The position numbers and the translations under genes are program-made. Below the pieces are notes generated by a model. That model saw only the letters and a list, made by a program, of their open reading frames with translations. It was not told the origin of the DNA and made no database searches. From assembly GCA_016220085.1 (NCBI GenBank), contig JACRIN010000072.1:1-64000 (forward strand): 64,000 bases of DNA, read 5' to 3'. Positions 34,431-43,181 of this stretch are shown here, piece after piece (the stretch's first letter is position 1; every line of letters starts with the position of its first letter). This stretch comes from Planctomycetota bacterium. Lineage in GTDB: Bacteria > Planctomycetota > UBA1135 > GCA-002686595.

Positions 34431-34602
34431 CGCGGGCTCACGGGATCGGTTCCAGCGTACCTTCGCCGGCGCGGAAGTCAGAGGGCGAGAGCTCTACCCG
34501 CCGAGCGCTCGCGAGCGCCACGCACTCCACGCGCGTCCCGGGCACTTCGCCGCGTAGTGCGAAAGCCGTGCGCGAGCTAACGTGCGCCCAGGAGGTGCTC
34601 GG

Positions 34603-37230
34603 ATGCTCGCTCGGATCCTCGCGTTCGCGGTGTGCTCGCTCGTCCTCGCGGGGTCGGCCGACGCACGCCAAGGCGTGTACGGCGAACGGGTGATCCAGCC
34701 GCACGAGCACACGTCGCGCGACGGCCATTGGAAGCTCGCGGTCGATCCGACGCAGCGCCAAGGCGCGGGCGAGGCCGATTACGCGCTCACCCATGACGGC
34801 CAGCCGGCGTGGCGAGGCCGCTTGCCGTTCACGCTGATCGACGCGCAGGTCGCGAACGACGGAACGTTCGTCGGGTACGCGTACACCGGAGGCGTCACGA
34901 GCTCGGACGGCGAGTGCGTGCTCGCAACCGTCGGGCCCGACGGCAAAGAGCGCGGACGGGTGGCGGAGCCGCGGCGAGGATCGTCGGGCCCGGGCGGTGG
35001 GCCGGAACCGACCGTGCGCGGCGTGGCGATCGCCGAGGGCCAAGGTTGGTGTCTCGCTCGCTCCTTCGACGGCGCACGGGAGGGCGTCGAGCACGTGCTC
35101 GTGCGCCTCGACCTCGCGACCGGCGCAAAGCTCGACGAGCTGCCGCTCGAGTCGTTCCGCGACCGCTCCGAACGCGACTACGAGGTGTTGGAAGCGGTCG
35201 AGGCGCTCCCCGGCGTGCCGTTGATCGCGCTCCTTTGGCGCACGTACACCGAGGCGTCGGGCGATGGCGCGCACTCCGAGCTGATCGACCTGCGCGGCGC
35301 CTCGGTGTGGTCGCTAGAGCTTCCCGGCGACTATGGGGTCGACGACGAGGAAGCCGACGAGCGCTTCGAGCGCGCCGAACTCGCGGTCGCACTGCGCAGC
35401 GGCTCGGAGCCGGGGCGCTTCTCGATCGTCGCCGCGAAGTCCGAGGAGCGCGTCGAGCTCCAAGCCGCGCGCGCCGACGAGCGCTGGAGCGTGCGCGAGC
35501 TCGGACGCAGCCGGGTCGAGCTCCCCCGTCGCCGCGGGCCCTTCGTCCGCGATCCCGTGCCGAGCGTTGCGCTCGCGCGGCTCGCGCAAGTGGAGCTCGC
35601 GGCCCCGAAGGTCGCCGACGACGCGCTGCGCGGCTTCTCCGCGTTCGGATTCGACAACGAAGGCCAGATCATGCTCGTCGGCTACGTCGGCGACACGCTC
35701 CGGATGGAATGCCGCGTGCTGACGACCGACGGAACGGTGCTCGCGCGGACGCCGCTGACGCTTCCTGCGGACCTGGAGGAAGGCTCCACGCACTACTTCG
35801 CCTTCCCGGACGGCAGGTGGCTCGTCGTGCATGCGCCGTACGGCCCGAGCGCCCCGTCGAAGGCCTGGTGGTTCGATCCAAAGCTCGGCGAGCTCGCCCC
35901 GCTCGAAGCGTGGAGCGAGAGCGGCGACGTCGACGTCGCGCCGCTCGCGAAGGGCGGCTTCGTCGCGTTGCTCGAGATCTCGGAGCAGTACACGAGCCGG
36001 CACTCGCTGATCCGCTGCGATGCGCGAGGCAAGGCGCTCTGGCGAGTCGACGACGACGCGGGCTACGGCAGGGAGGACAGCGAGTTCCTCGGCCCCGACT
36101 CCGTGTGCGTGACGTCGAACGGCGAGATCGTGGTCGTCGATCCCGTTCGATTGTCGCTGCAGATCTTCCACGACGACGGGAAGTTCGATCGGCTGGTGTC
36201 GCTGAAGGACGACGAGGAGTCGCTGCGCTACGCGAGCGAGATCGAAGCGCATCCTTCCGGCGGAGTCGTGGTCGGTTCGATGGGCGACATCGCCGTGCTG
36301 CACTGCGAACTCGACGGCCGACGAATCGCGGCACTTCCCCGCGCGCACTTCCCCGGCGGATCGGCTGATCTCTCCAGCGACCTCGAAGTCGCAGCCGATG
36401 GCTCGATCTGGCGCCACGCAGGGCCCAGGCTCGTGCGTTTGGATGCGCACGGCGAGGTCGAGCGCGTGCTCGGCGAAACGGAGAAGGAAAACGAGCTCCA
36501 CTCCGCCTCCGCCGCTTGGATCGATCGGCGCGGACGGGTGATCGTGCTCGACTCCACGACGAATTGCTGGCACGTCTTCGACGCCGACGGGAAGCGCACG
36601 GCGGTCGCCGCGCTGCCGCGGCGCGAGCCGCCGCTCGCGCCCGCGGAGGACGAAGCCTTGGTCGACGGGCCCGGCGGCGAGTTCTGGACGCGAGTCACGG
36701 ACGGTTGGCAACGTTTCGACGCTCACGGCGGCGCGCTCGACTTCGTCGCCGAGCGAGGCCCACAGGAGGTGCCGCTCGCCGACGGCCGCGTGTGGACGTA
36801 CGGGCGCGAGCTCGCGCTGCTCGATCCCGCCGGCGGCGTGCTCGCGAAACACGAGCGGCTGCCCGATCACCGCTGGTTCCGCTACGCGCGCATCGACGCG
36901 CCGCAAGGCGTGCGCACGGACGAGGTCGCGGTCGTGCAGGAGCACTTCGTCTACGTCTATGGCGCGGACGGCGCGCCGAGGGAGACCCACGAGCTTCCGC
37001 AGGGCTGGAACGGCGGACTCGCGCTCTCCGCGCGCTGGATCGCGCATGCGGACAACGGACCGAGCGTGCTGCTCTGGAACCGTGCGGCTCGCGCCGCGTT
37101 CGAATTCACTCCGCCGGAAGTCGGCGCCAAGTCACGGATCGTGCTCGGCTTCTCGCCCGACGAACGCGAGCTCTGGGTCGTCGACCTCAGGGCGCGCAAG
37201 CTGCTGCGCTACGCGTTGCCGGGACGCTAG
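34603..37230 (+). CDS. Large secreted protein, probably beta-propeller, function unknown
   Basis: 875 residues. The start at 34603 follows AGGAGGT and gives a clean signal peptide (1-22, ending SADARQ). The mature part has repeated strand-like blocks with Asp/Gly turns (VGPDGKERGR, FDNEGQIMLVGYVGD, FPDGRWLVVHAP, DAHGEVERVLGE, DADGKRTAVAALP). These suggest NHL- or WD-like propeller blades, with a final FSPDERELWVVDLRARKLLRYALPG. No catalytic motif was recognised. It is transcribed divergently from the kinase gene across a 172-bp spacer and could be functionally linked to it, which is only a guess. Confidence 0.75.
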   Translation: MLARILAFAVCSLVLAGSADARQGVYGERVIQPHEHTSRDGHWKLAVDPTQRQGAGEADYALTHDGQPAWRGRLPFTLIDAQVANDGTFVGYAYTGGVTSSDGECVLATVGPDGKERGRVAEPRRGSSGPGGGPEPTVRGVAIAEGQGWCLARSFDGAREGVEHVLVRLDLATGAKLDELPLESFRDRSERDYEVLEAVEALPGVPLIALLWRTYTEASGDGAHSELIDLRGASVWSLELPGDYGVDDEEADERFERAELAVALRSGSEPGRFSIVAAKSEERVELQAARADERWSVRELGRSRVELPRRRGPFVRDPVPSVALARLAQVELAAPKVADDALRGFSAFGFDNEGQIMLVGYVGDTLRMECRVLTTDGTVLARTPLTLPADLEEGSTHYFAFPDGRWLVVHAPYGPSAPSKAWWFDPKLGELAPLEAWSESGDVDVAPLAKGGFVALLEISEQYTSRHSLIRCDARGKALWRVDDDAGYGREDSEFLGPDSVCVTSNGEIVVVDPVRLSLQIFHDDGKFDRLVSLKDDEESLRYASEIEAHPSGGVVVGSMGDIAVLHCELDGRRIAALPRAHFPGGSADLSSDLEVAADGSIWRHAGPRLVRLDAHGEVERVLGETEKENELHSASAAWIDRRGRVIVLDSTTNCWHVFDADGKRTAVAALPRREPPLAPAEDEALVDGPGGEFWTRVTDGWQRFDAHGGALDFVAERGPQEVPLADGRVWTYGRELALLDPAGGVLAKHERLPDHRWFRYARIDAPQGVRTDEVAVVQEHFVYVYGADGAPRETHELPQGWNGGLALSARWIAHADNGPSVLLWNRAARAAFEFTPPEVGAKSRIVLGFSPDERELWVVDLRARKLLRYALPGR

Positions 37231-37250
37231 CGTCTCCGGCCAACGATCCG

Positions 37251-37616
37251 TCAGCTCGTCGCCCGCTTCCTCGGGAGCTCGGGCGTCGGGCGGCGTGAGT
37301 CGACCACCTCGTGCAGGAACGCGAGCCACGGGTGGTGCACCAGCATCTTCGGGCCCGAGCTTCGCATCACCTCGCGGACGCGTTCGCGCATGTCGCGGCG
37401 GTAGCAGTGCACCGAGCACTTCGCGCACGTCGGCTTCTCCGCGCCGAACGGACAGCGCGCGAGCCGCTGGTCCGCGTACTCCGCGATCTCGGCGCAGCTC
37501 GCGCAGAGCGTGCGCGAGCCGTGCGCGTCGCGGCAGTGGACGGCGATCATCGCTTGGACGAGCTCGTGCTCGCGCGCGAGTCGGCCGGTGAACGCGGGTT
37601 GCTCCTGTAGCTGCAT
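37251..37616 (-). CDS. Nitrous-oxide-stimulated-promoter family protein (Cys-rich)
   Basis: 121 residues matching the small NOSP family. It has REHELVQAMIAVHCRDAHG, LCASCAEIAEYADQRLARCPFG, KPTCAKCSVHCYRRDMRERVREVMR and GPKMLVHHPWLA. The conserved C-x2-C, C-x2-C and HC pattern suggests a metal-binding fold. The family name comes from its promoter, and the molecular function is not known. The start at 37616 is preferred over an upstream one because the extension is not conserved in pattern. It is divergent from the S9 peptidase gene. Confidence 0.85.
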   Translation of the reverse strand: MQLQEQPAFTGRLAREHELVQAMIAVHCRDAHGSRTLCASCAEIAEYADQRLARCPFGAEKPTCAKCSVHCYRRDMRERVREVMRSSGPKMLVHHPWLAFLHEVVDSRRPTPELPRKRATS

Positions 37617-37772
37617 GCTCGAGAAGTGTCGGGCATCCTCCGCGACGCGTACTTGACCGCGGTCAAACATCGCACTGCGCGCCGACCCACTACGCTGTTC
37701 GGCCTACCCCGCGCCCGCTCGGTTGCGCAGGCCGCGGGCTCGCTACACTGCGCCGCCCTCGCGGAGAACTCC

Positions 37773-39923
37773 ATGCACTCGACCCTTCGGAACTCGATCC
37801 TGCTCCTCGGTCTCGCCGCGTGCGCGGCGCCTGCTCCGGAGCGCGCGCACGCGCCGCACGAGCTCGTGCTCCCCGGTCCCGGCGAGGGCAAACGCGCGTT
37901 CGAGATCGCCGACTTCTATCGTTGCGCGGTCGTCTCGGCGCCCGCGGTGTCGCCCGACGGCGCGCGCGCGGCATTCGGCGTGCGGCGGTACGAGCTCGAG
38001 GCCGGCAAGTCGTGGTCGGAGCTCTGGCTGATCGGCACCGACGGTTCGGGCTTGAAGCAGCTCACCGCGCGCGGCCACAACGACACCGATCCGCGCTTCT
38101 CGCCCGACGGACGCACGTTGCTGTTCGTCTCCGATCGCAGCGGAACGAGCCAGCTCTGGACTCTGCCGCTCGACGGCGGCGAGCCGGTGCAGCTCACGAA
38201 CTTCGGTCCCGGCGTCGAAGCGCCGGTCTATTCGCCCGACGGCAAGTGGCTCGCGGTGACGTCCGAGCTCTTCCCCGAGTGCGGCATCGACGAAGCGTGC
38301 AACGCGAAGCAGTCCGAGGGGCTCGAGGGCAAGTTGAAGGTGCACGTCGCGGACGAGCTGCTGTATCGCCACTGGACCGCGTGGCGCGACGGGCGGCGTG
38401 CGCACGTGCTCTTGGTCGACGCTGCGAGCGGCAAGGTCACGAAGGACCTGACGCCGGGCGACTTCGAGAGCCCGAACTTCTCGCTCGGCGACCGCGGCTA
38501 CGCGTTCTCGCCCGACTCGAAGGAGCTCTGCTTCTCGTCGAACCGTGAGCGCGACCAAGCGTCGACCACCAACGTCGATCTGTGGGTCGTTCCGGTGGAC
38601 GGAGACGTCGCGCAGCCGCGCAACCTCACCGTTGAGAACAAGGGCTTCGACGGCGCGCCGCTCTACTCGCCGGACGGTCGCTACCTCGCCTACATCAGCC
38701 AGGCGACGCCGGGCTGCGAGTCCGATCTGAAACGGCTCGCGCTCTACGACCGCAAGTCGGGCGACGTGCGCTACCTGACCGATCGCGACGGGTTCGACGA
38801 CTGGGTCGACGACATGCGCTGGATCGACGACGCGAACGGGCACTCGACCGCGCTGGTGTTCCAAGCCCAGGTGCACGGGCGCACGCCGCTCTACTTCGTC
38901 GAGCTGGAGCACGGCGAGCCCAAGAAGCTGCTCGAGGATTCCTTCCTCGTCGGCTGGGAAGTCACCGGCAAGGAGCCCGGCATCGTCTACACGCGGCGCT
39001 CGATCGATTCTCCGAGCGAGGTCTTCGTCGCGCGCCTGCCGCACGAGACGAAGCAGCAGCTCACGCAGTTCAACCAGACGGTCGGGAACGAGGTCGACAT
39101 CCGGCCGCCGCTCGAGCTCTGGCTCGAAGGCGACGGCGACTACGAGGTGCAGTGCTTCGTCGTCACGCCGCACGGCTTCGATCCGTCGAAGAAGTACCCG
39201 CTGATCCTCAACGTGCACGGCGGCCCGCAATCGCAGTGGGCGGACGCGTTCCGCGGCGACTGGCAGGTCTATCCCGGCAAGGGCTACGTCGTCGCGTTCT
39301 GCAATCCGACCGGCTCGACGGGCCACGGCCAGGACTTCACCGACGCGATCTCGCGCGATTGGGGCGGCCGTGTGTACCGCGACCTGATGAAGGCGGTCGA
39401 TCAACTCGACGACCTCCCTTGGATCGACGCGGAGCGCGTCGGCGTGATGGGCTGGTCGTACGGCGGCTACATGGCGATGTGGATGCAAGGCCACACCGAG
39501 CGCTTCGAGTGCATCGCGTCGATGATGGGCGTGTACGACCTGAAGGCGATGTACGGCGCGACCGAGGAGCTCTGGTTCCCCGAGTGGGACCTCGGCGGCA
39601 CGCCGTGGACGAGCGAGCATTTCGAGCGTTGGTCGCCGGATCGCTTCGTGCCGAACTTCAAGACGCCCGCGCTCGTGATCACCGGCGAGAAGGACTACCG
39701 CGTCCCGTACACGCAGAGTCTCGAGTACTTCACGCACCTGCAGAAGATGGGCGTGCCCTCGCGCTTGGTCGCCTTCCCGAACGCCGGGCACTGGCCGAGC
39801 TGGTACGAGATGGCGTTCTACTTCAACGCGCACGTCGACTTCTTCGCCAAGTGGCTCGGCGGCGAGCCCGCGACCTACGACGTGAAGAAGTTCAGCCGCA
39901 ATCAAACGTTCGAGCGAGACTAG
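37773..39923 (+). CDS. S9 family prolyl-oligopeptidase-type lipoprotein
   Basis: 716 residues. A lipoprotein signal (LLLGLAACAAP) places it in the periplasm or on the surface. Residues ~40-430 form WD40/TolB-like propeller blades (FSPDGRTLLFVSDRSGTSQLW, YSPDGKWLAV). The C-terminal alpha/beta-hydrolase has S562 (GWSYGGYM), D641 (GEKDYRVP) and H673 (NAGHWPS) as catalytic triad, close to DPP IV and acylaminoacyl peptidases. It probably cleaves short peptides. A TACACT hexamer lies 23 bp before the start. The next gene begins 7 bp after its stop. Confidence 0.95.
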   Translation: MHSTLRNSILLLGLAACAAPAPERAHAPHELVLPGPGEGKRAFEIADFYRCAVVSAPAVSPDGARAAFGVRRYELEAGKSWSELWLIGTDGSGLKQLTARGHNDTDPRFSPDGRTLLFVSDRSGTSQLWTLPLDGGEPVQLTNFGPGVEAPVYSPDGKWLAVTSELFPECGIDEACNAKQSEGLEGKLKVHVADELLYRHWTAWRDGRRAHVLLVDAASGKVTKDLTPGDFESPNFSLGDRGYAFSPDSKELCFSSNRERDQASTTNVDLWVVPVDGDVAQPRNLTVENKGFDGAPLYSPDGRYLAYISQATPGCESDLKRLALYDRKSGDVRYLTDRDGFDDWVDDMRWIDDANGHSTALVFQAQVHGRTPLYFVELEHGEPKKLLEDSFLVGWEVTGKEPGIVYTRRSIDSPSEVFVARLPHETKQQLTQFNQTVGNEVDIRPPLELWLEGDGDYEVQCFVVTPHGFDPSKKYPLILNVHGGPQSQWADAFRGDWQVYPGKGYVVAFCNPTGSTGHGQDFTDAISRDWGGRVYRDLMKAVDQLDDLPWIDAERVGVMGWSYGGYMAMWMQGHTERFECIASMMGVYDLKAMYGATEELWFPEWDLGGTPWTSEHFERWSPDRFVPNFKTPALVITGEKDYRVPYTQSLEYFTHLQKMGVPSRLVAFPNAGHWPSWYEMAFYFNAHVDFFAKWLGGEPATYDVKKFSRNQTFERD

Positions 39924-39930
39924 CGCCTCC

Positions 39931-41295
39931 ATGTCGGCCTCGATGCTCGCGCTCGTCCTGCTGCAAGCGACCGGCGCGGCGCCCGAGCTCGGGGTCCTCA
40001 CCCATCGCAACGCGCTGACCGACCTCGCGCGCTACGACGCGGAGCAGAGGCCGCTGGTGTCCGACGACGAAGTCGCGCGCATCGAGCGCGACCTCGCACG
40101 CGCCCTCGCGCTGCCGCAGGACTGGCACGTCGAGCTGCGGCGCACGCGCGCGGACGGCGGGCGCGACGTCCGCGCGAAGTTCGAGCAAGTCGGACTCGAC
40201 GAGTTCGTCGCCGCGCCGCTGGTCGACCGAGCCGGTCGCGAGCTTTCGCTGCGCACTTCGCTCGACGCGCGCTTCGTCGTCCTCGGCAACGTGATCGCGG
40301 TCGGGAGGGACGGTGCGACGGGTGCCGCGCGGGATGCGCTCGCTCGGCGGGCGGACTACTTCCCGTTGCAGGCGATCCCGCACCTGCTCGACGCGTTGGA
40401 GCGCGAGCTCGCGCGCGGCGTTCCATCGGACTGCGCAGTCGAAGGGCTCGGTCTCGAGTCGGCGCAGCCGCTCGGGCTCGCGCCGTCCGTGATCGCGAGC
40501 CTGCGCCTCGGCGAGCGCGACTCGAACAGCTCGACGTACTCGGTCCGCGGCAAGCTGATCCTCCCTCGCGCAGCGGCCCATCCACCGGGCTTCGAGTTCG
40601 AGGGCTCCCAGCGCGGCGGCGACTCGGTCCTTGGACCGGAACGCACGCCGGTGAGCTTCCGAGAAGCGCTCGACTACGTGCTCGAGCTCCGCGACGCGCT
40701 GTCGCTGTGCACCGCATGGCGCGCGAGCACCGGCGTCTACGGCAACGGCGACCTTGCGATCCTGCTCTCGGACCGGCGCCGGCCGCCGCGTAGTCCCTAT
40801 CCCTGCTCGATCGAGCTCCGCGCCGCTGCGCCCGACGAGCTCGGCTCGGCGCCGCGCTTCTCGTTCGGCGGGGTCGAGCTTTCGAGCGACGGCCTGAGGG
40901 CGGTGCTCGACGCAATTGCGAACGAGTACGACCCCGCGGTCGCCGCTCCGCTCTTCGTCTACGGCTGCCGCGAGCTCGGAGAGATCCACGTCATCCTCAG
41001 CGACTTGCCGAAGTACGGACACTACGAAGTGCGCGCGCCGGTGCTCCGGCTGGCGGTCGACGCGGCGGGCGATGCGCTGCATACGACGACGCGGGAGGCG
41101 GTGCGCGACGTCCGCACGTACTGCGACCTGGGCCGCGACTACTGGTCCTTCGAGTACGCCGACGGTTGCCGCGCCGAGCTGTCGATCCATCGGCCGGTGA
41201 TGTGCGGCGAAGGGCTCGACCTCACGCCGCGCGGGCGCTTCGGGAGTCACGAACTCGGCCTCGCCGGAGGACTGGCGCAGTCGGAGAGTCGGTGA
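39931..41295 (+). CDS. Probably exported protein of unknown function
   Basis: 454 residues with codon use like its neighbours. A short hydrophobic N terminus (MSASMLALVLLQATGAAP) could be a signal peptide. The rest is a mixed alpha/beta sequence without motifs I recognise; conserved-looking stretches are DDEVARIERDLARALALP and FVYGCRELGEIHVILSDLPKYGHYEV. It follows the S9 peptidase by 7 bp and is likely co-transcribed. A role in the same exported peptide or surface process is possible but not shown. Confidence 0.65.
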   Translation: MSASMLALVLLQATGAAPELGVLTHRNALTDLARYDAEQRPLVSDDEVARIERDLARALALPQDWHVELRRTRADGGRDVRAKFEQVGLDEFVAAPLVDRAGRELSLRTSLDARFVVLGNVIAVGRDGATGAARDALARRADYFPLQAIPHLLDALERELARGVPSDCAVEGLGLESAQPLGLAPSVIASLRLGERDSNSSTYSVRGKLILPRAAAHPPGFEFEGSQRGGDSVLGPERTPVSFREALDYVLELRDALSLCTAWRASTGVYGNGDLAILLSDRRRPPRSPYPCSIELRAAAPDELGSAPRFSFGGVELSSDGLRAVLDAIANEYDPAVAAPLFVYGCRELGEIHVILSDLPKYGHYEVRAPVLRLAVDAAGDALHTTTREAVRDVRTYCDLGRDYWSFEYADGCRAELSIHRPVMCGEGLDLTPRGRFGSHELGLAGGLAQSESR

Positions 41296-41478
41296 GCGCG
41301 CGTCGGTGCGCGGCGGCCACGGGCTCCGGCTCGCTGGCCGAGTCGTCGTGGCGGTCGCCGCGCAGGCCAAGACGCGTCGAGTCCCTGCGTATCGGTCGCG
41401 ACCGCCGCGAAATCGGTGGATCGGGTGCCGGCGAGGCTCACGGGGCGCACGTTCGGTCGAACCCGCGCGCGCGACGGC

Positions 41479-43059
41479 TCAACGCTGCTCGCGGAACCAC
41501 GCCTTCCACGCGGCGTTCGCTTCGAGCAGCGGCTTGCCGCTCGCCGCGCGGAACGCGGCGTCGTACGTCGCGAGGCGTTTGTTGACGTCGCGCTCGACGC
41601 GGTCGGGCGAGCGCGGCTGGCCCTTGCGCAGCTCGGCGTGGAACTTCCCGAGCGCGCCGGGACCTTGCGCGTCGACCCAATCGAGGATCGCCATGCCGGT
41701 CGCGAGCTCGAGCAACCCGAGATCGGAGAACTCGGCGAGCGTCAGCTTCTCGAGCGTCGGCACCGTGTTCGCCGCGAGCGCCTCGGCGAGCGACACGCGC
41801 CAACCGCCGCGACGGAAGCTCGTCCAATCGAACTCGCCGGGCCGCGCGGCCTTCTTCGCGGTCGTGCCGCCATCGCTCGGTTCGCGCTTCGAGCGACATG
41901 CGACGACGTTGGTGCCGAGCATCGTCACTTCGAGCCAGCACGCGAAGGACTCGTCGTACCACGGCGGCAGCAGACGGCCGTCGTAGCGGTCGCGGTTGAC
42001 CAGCAAGTGGCCCCAGTGGTGCAACGAGTGGCCGATCAGGTCCGCTTCGTCGCGGTGCGCGGCTCGCGCCGACGAAAGCGCGTACGGATCGAACCAGTAG
42101 AAGCCGTGCGCGAGCTTGGTCGCGTCCGCCCAGCCCGGCGGAAGAGTCGGCGAGAGCTTTGCAAAGTGCGGCACCGACTCGACGTACGGTCGTTCGTCGC
42201 GCGCGAAGCAGTAGAACTCCGCGAGCCTCCCGCCGAGCAGCGCGAGCCCGGGCTCCGCGCCGAACGCCGCGTCGTAGCGCGCGCGCCCGGCGACCAACGT
42301 CGCCGCGGCCTTTTCCAGGTACGCGGGCGGCCACGGGCCGGCGACGAAGAGCTGATCGGTCCACGCGGCCTGGAACTCGACGCCCGCGGCCTTCCGCGCG
42401 GCGCGCAGATCGTTGCGCGCGAGCGCCTCGGCGCGCGGCAGCCAGCGGCCCTCGAACTCCTCGAGCCCTTGCGCGCGCAGCGCTTCGGCCTTCGGCACCC
42501 AACCGCCGCGGAACGGCACCAGTCCGCGGTCGTACTTCTCCTTGTCCTCGCGCGTCACCCACGCGCCTTCGTGGCGCACGAAGCCTTGCGCGAGCTTCTC
42601 CGCTTCCTCGTCCGCGGCGGCGACGCGGTCGCGCTCCTCGGGTTCGAGCCAGCGGTCCTTGTACTTCACGAGGCCGAGCGCGGTGTTCGCGCGCTCGTGC
42701 TGCGGATCGAGCTCGACCGCGCGCTTGTAGGCGCCTTTCGCGAAGCTCTTCAGCTTCTGCGTCTCCGCCCACGCGCCGAGCTCGTAGAAGTCGTCGGCGG
42801 AACGCGCGGCGGCCTCGCGCTCCTTGAACACCTCGCGCGGAGTCTTGCCGAGCTTGATCTCGAGCACGTCGGCGCGCGCGAAGTCCTGCTTGCCGGTCGA
42901 CGTCTCGACGGTGACCGTCGTCGTCGTTTCGCGCACGACCGTGCCCTCGACGCGCCGTCCGTCCTTCAGCACCAACGTGTCGGCGCGGGCGACGAGCGCG
43001 AGCGCGACGAGCAGTACGCCCATCGCGCACCAGCGGAGCAGGCGGGGCCGCGCGCGCAT
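41479..43059 (-). CDS. Secreted protein with TPR-like part and a gluzincin-like domain lacking the catalytic Glu
   Basis: 526 residues. The signal peptide is followed by an SH3-like strand block (LVLKDGRRVEGTVVRE). A TPR-like helix pair (YKRAVELDPQHERANTALGLV) and W-rich repeats come next (GAWVTREDKEKYDRGL, GGWVPKAEALRAQGL, GRWLPRAEALA). The C-terminal half looks like a Peptidase_MA-type domain. At the place of HExxH stands H344-S345-L346-H347-H348, followed by LPPWYDESFACWLEV, the spot of the usual W..EG.A.Y.E helix. The missing Glu suggests a non-proteolytic relative. It has a leaderless-type promoter. Confidence 0.7.
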   Translation of the reverse strand: MRARPRLLRWCAMGVLLVALALVARADTLVLKDGRRVEGTVVRETTTTVTVETSTGKQDFARADVLEIKLGKTPREVFKEREAAARSADDFYELGAWAETQKLKSFAKGAYKRAVELDPQHERANTALGLVKYKDRWLEPEERDRVAAADEEAEKLAQGFVRHEGAWVTREDKEKYDRGLVPFRGGWVPKAEALRAQGLEEFEGRWLPRAEALARNDLRAARKAAGVEFQAAWTDQLFVAGPWPPAYLEKAAATLVAGRARYDAAFGAEPGLALLGGRLAEFYCFARDERPYVESVPHFAKLSPTLPPGWADATKLAHGFYWFDPYALSSARAAHRDEADLIGHSLHHWGHLLVNRDRYDGRLLPPWYDESFACWLEVTMLGTNVVACRSKREPSDGGTTAKKAARPGEFDWTSFRRGGWRVSLAEALAANTVPTLEKLTLAEFSDLGLLELATGMAILDWVDAQGPGALGKFHAELRKGQPRSPDRVERDVNKRLATYDAAFRAASGKPLLEANAAWKAWFREQR

Positions 43060-43067
43060 CGCGCACG

Positions 43068-43073
43068 AGCATA
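43068..43073 (-). promoter_or_regulatory. -10 hexamer TATGCT, leaderless-type start
   Basis: TATGCT on the minus strand ends 8 nt before the ATG at 43059, with no ribosome-binding site between. Confidence 0.45.
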
Positions 43074-43099
43074 GCCCCGCGTTCCGAACCGCCGCAATC

Positions 43100-43147
43100 G
43101 CGCGGCGCTGCCGGTCGAGCCCGCGCGGCGCTGCCGCTCGGGCCCGG
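43100..43147. repeat. Direct repeat, two imperfect 23-bp units
   Basis: GCGCGGCGCTGCCG begins at 43100 and again at 43123, each followed by (G/C)TCG(A/G)GCCCG. The repeat lies between the gluzincin-like gene and the sigma-54 activator gene and resembles the other GC-rich spacer repeats at 6812 and 11258. Confidence 0.6.
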
Positions 43148-43181
43148 TCGGCCCACGGCCGAACGACACGGGCGCGCCGGC

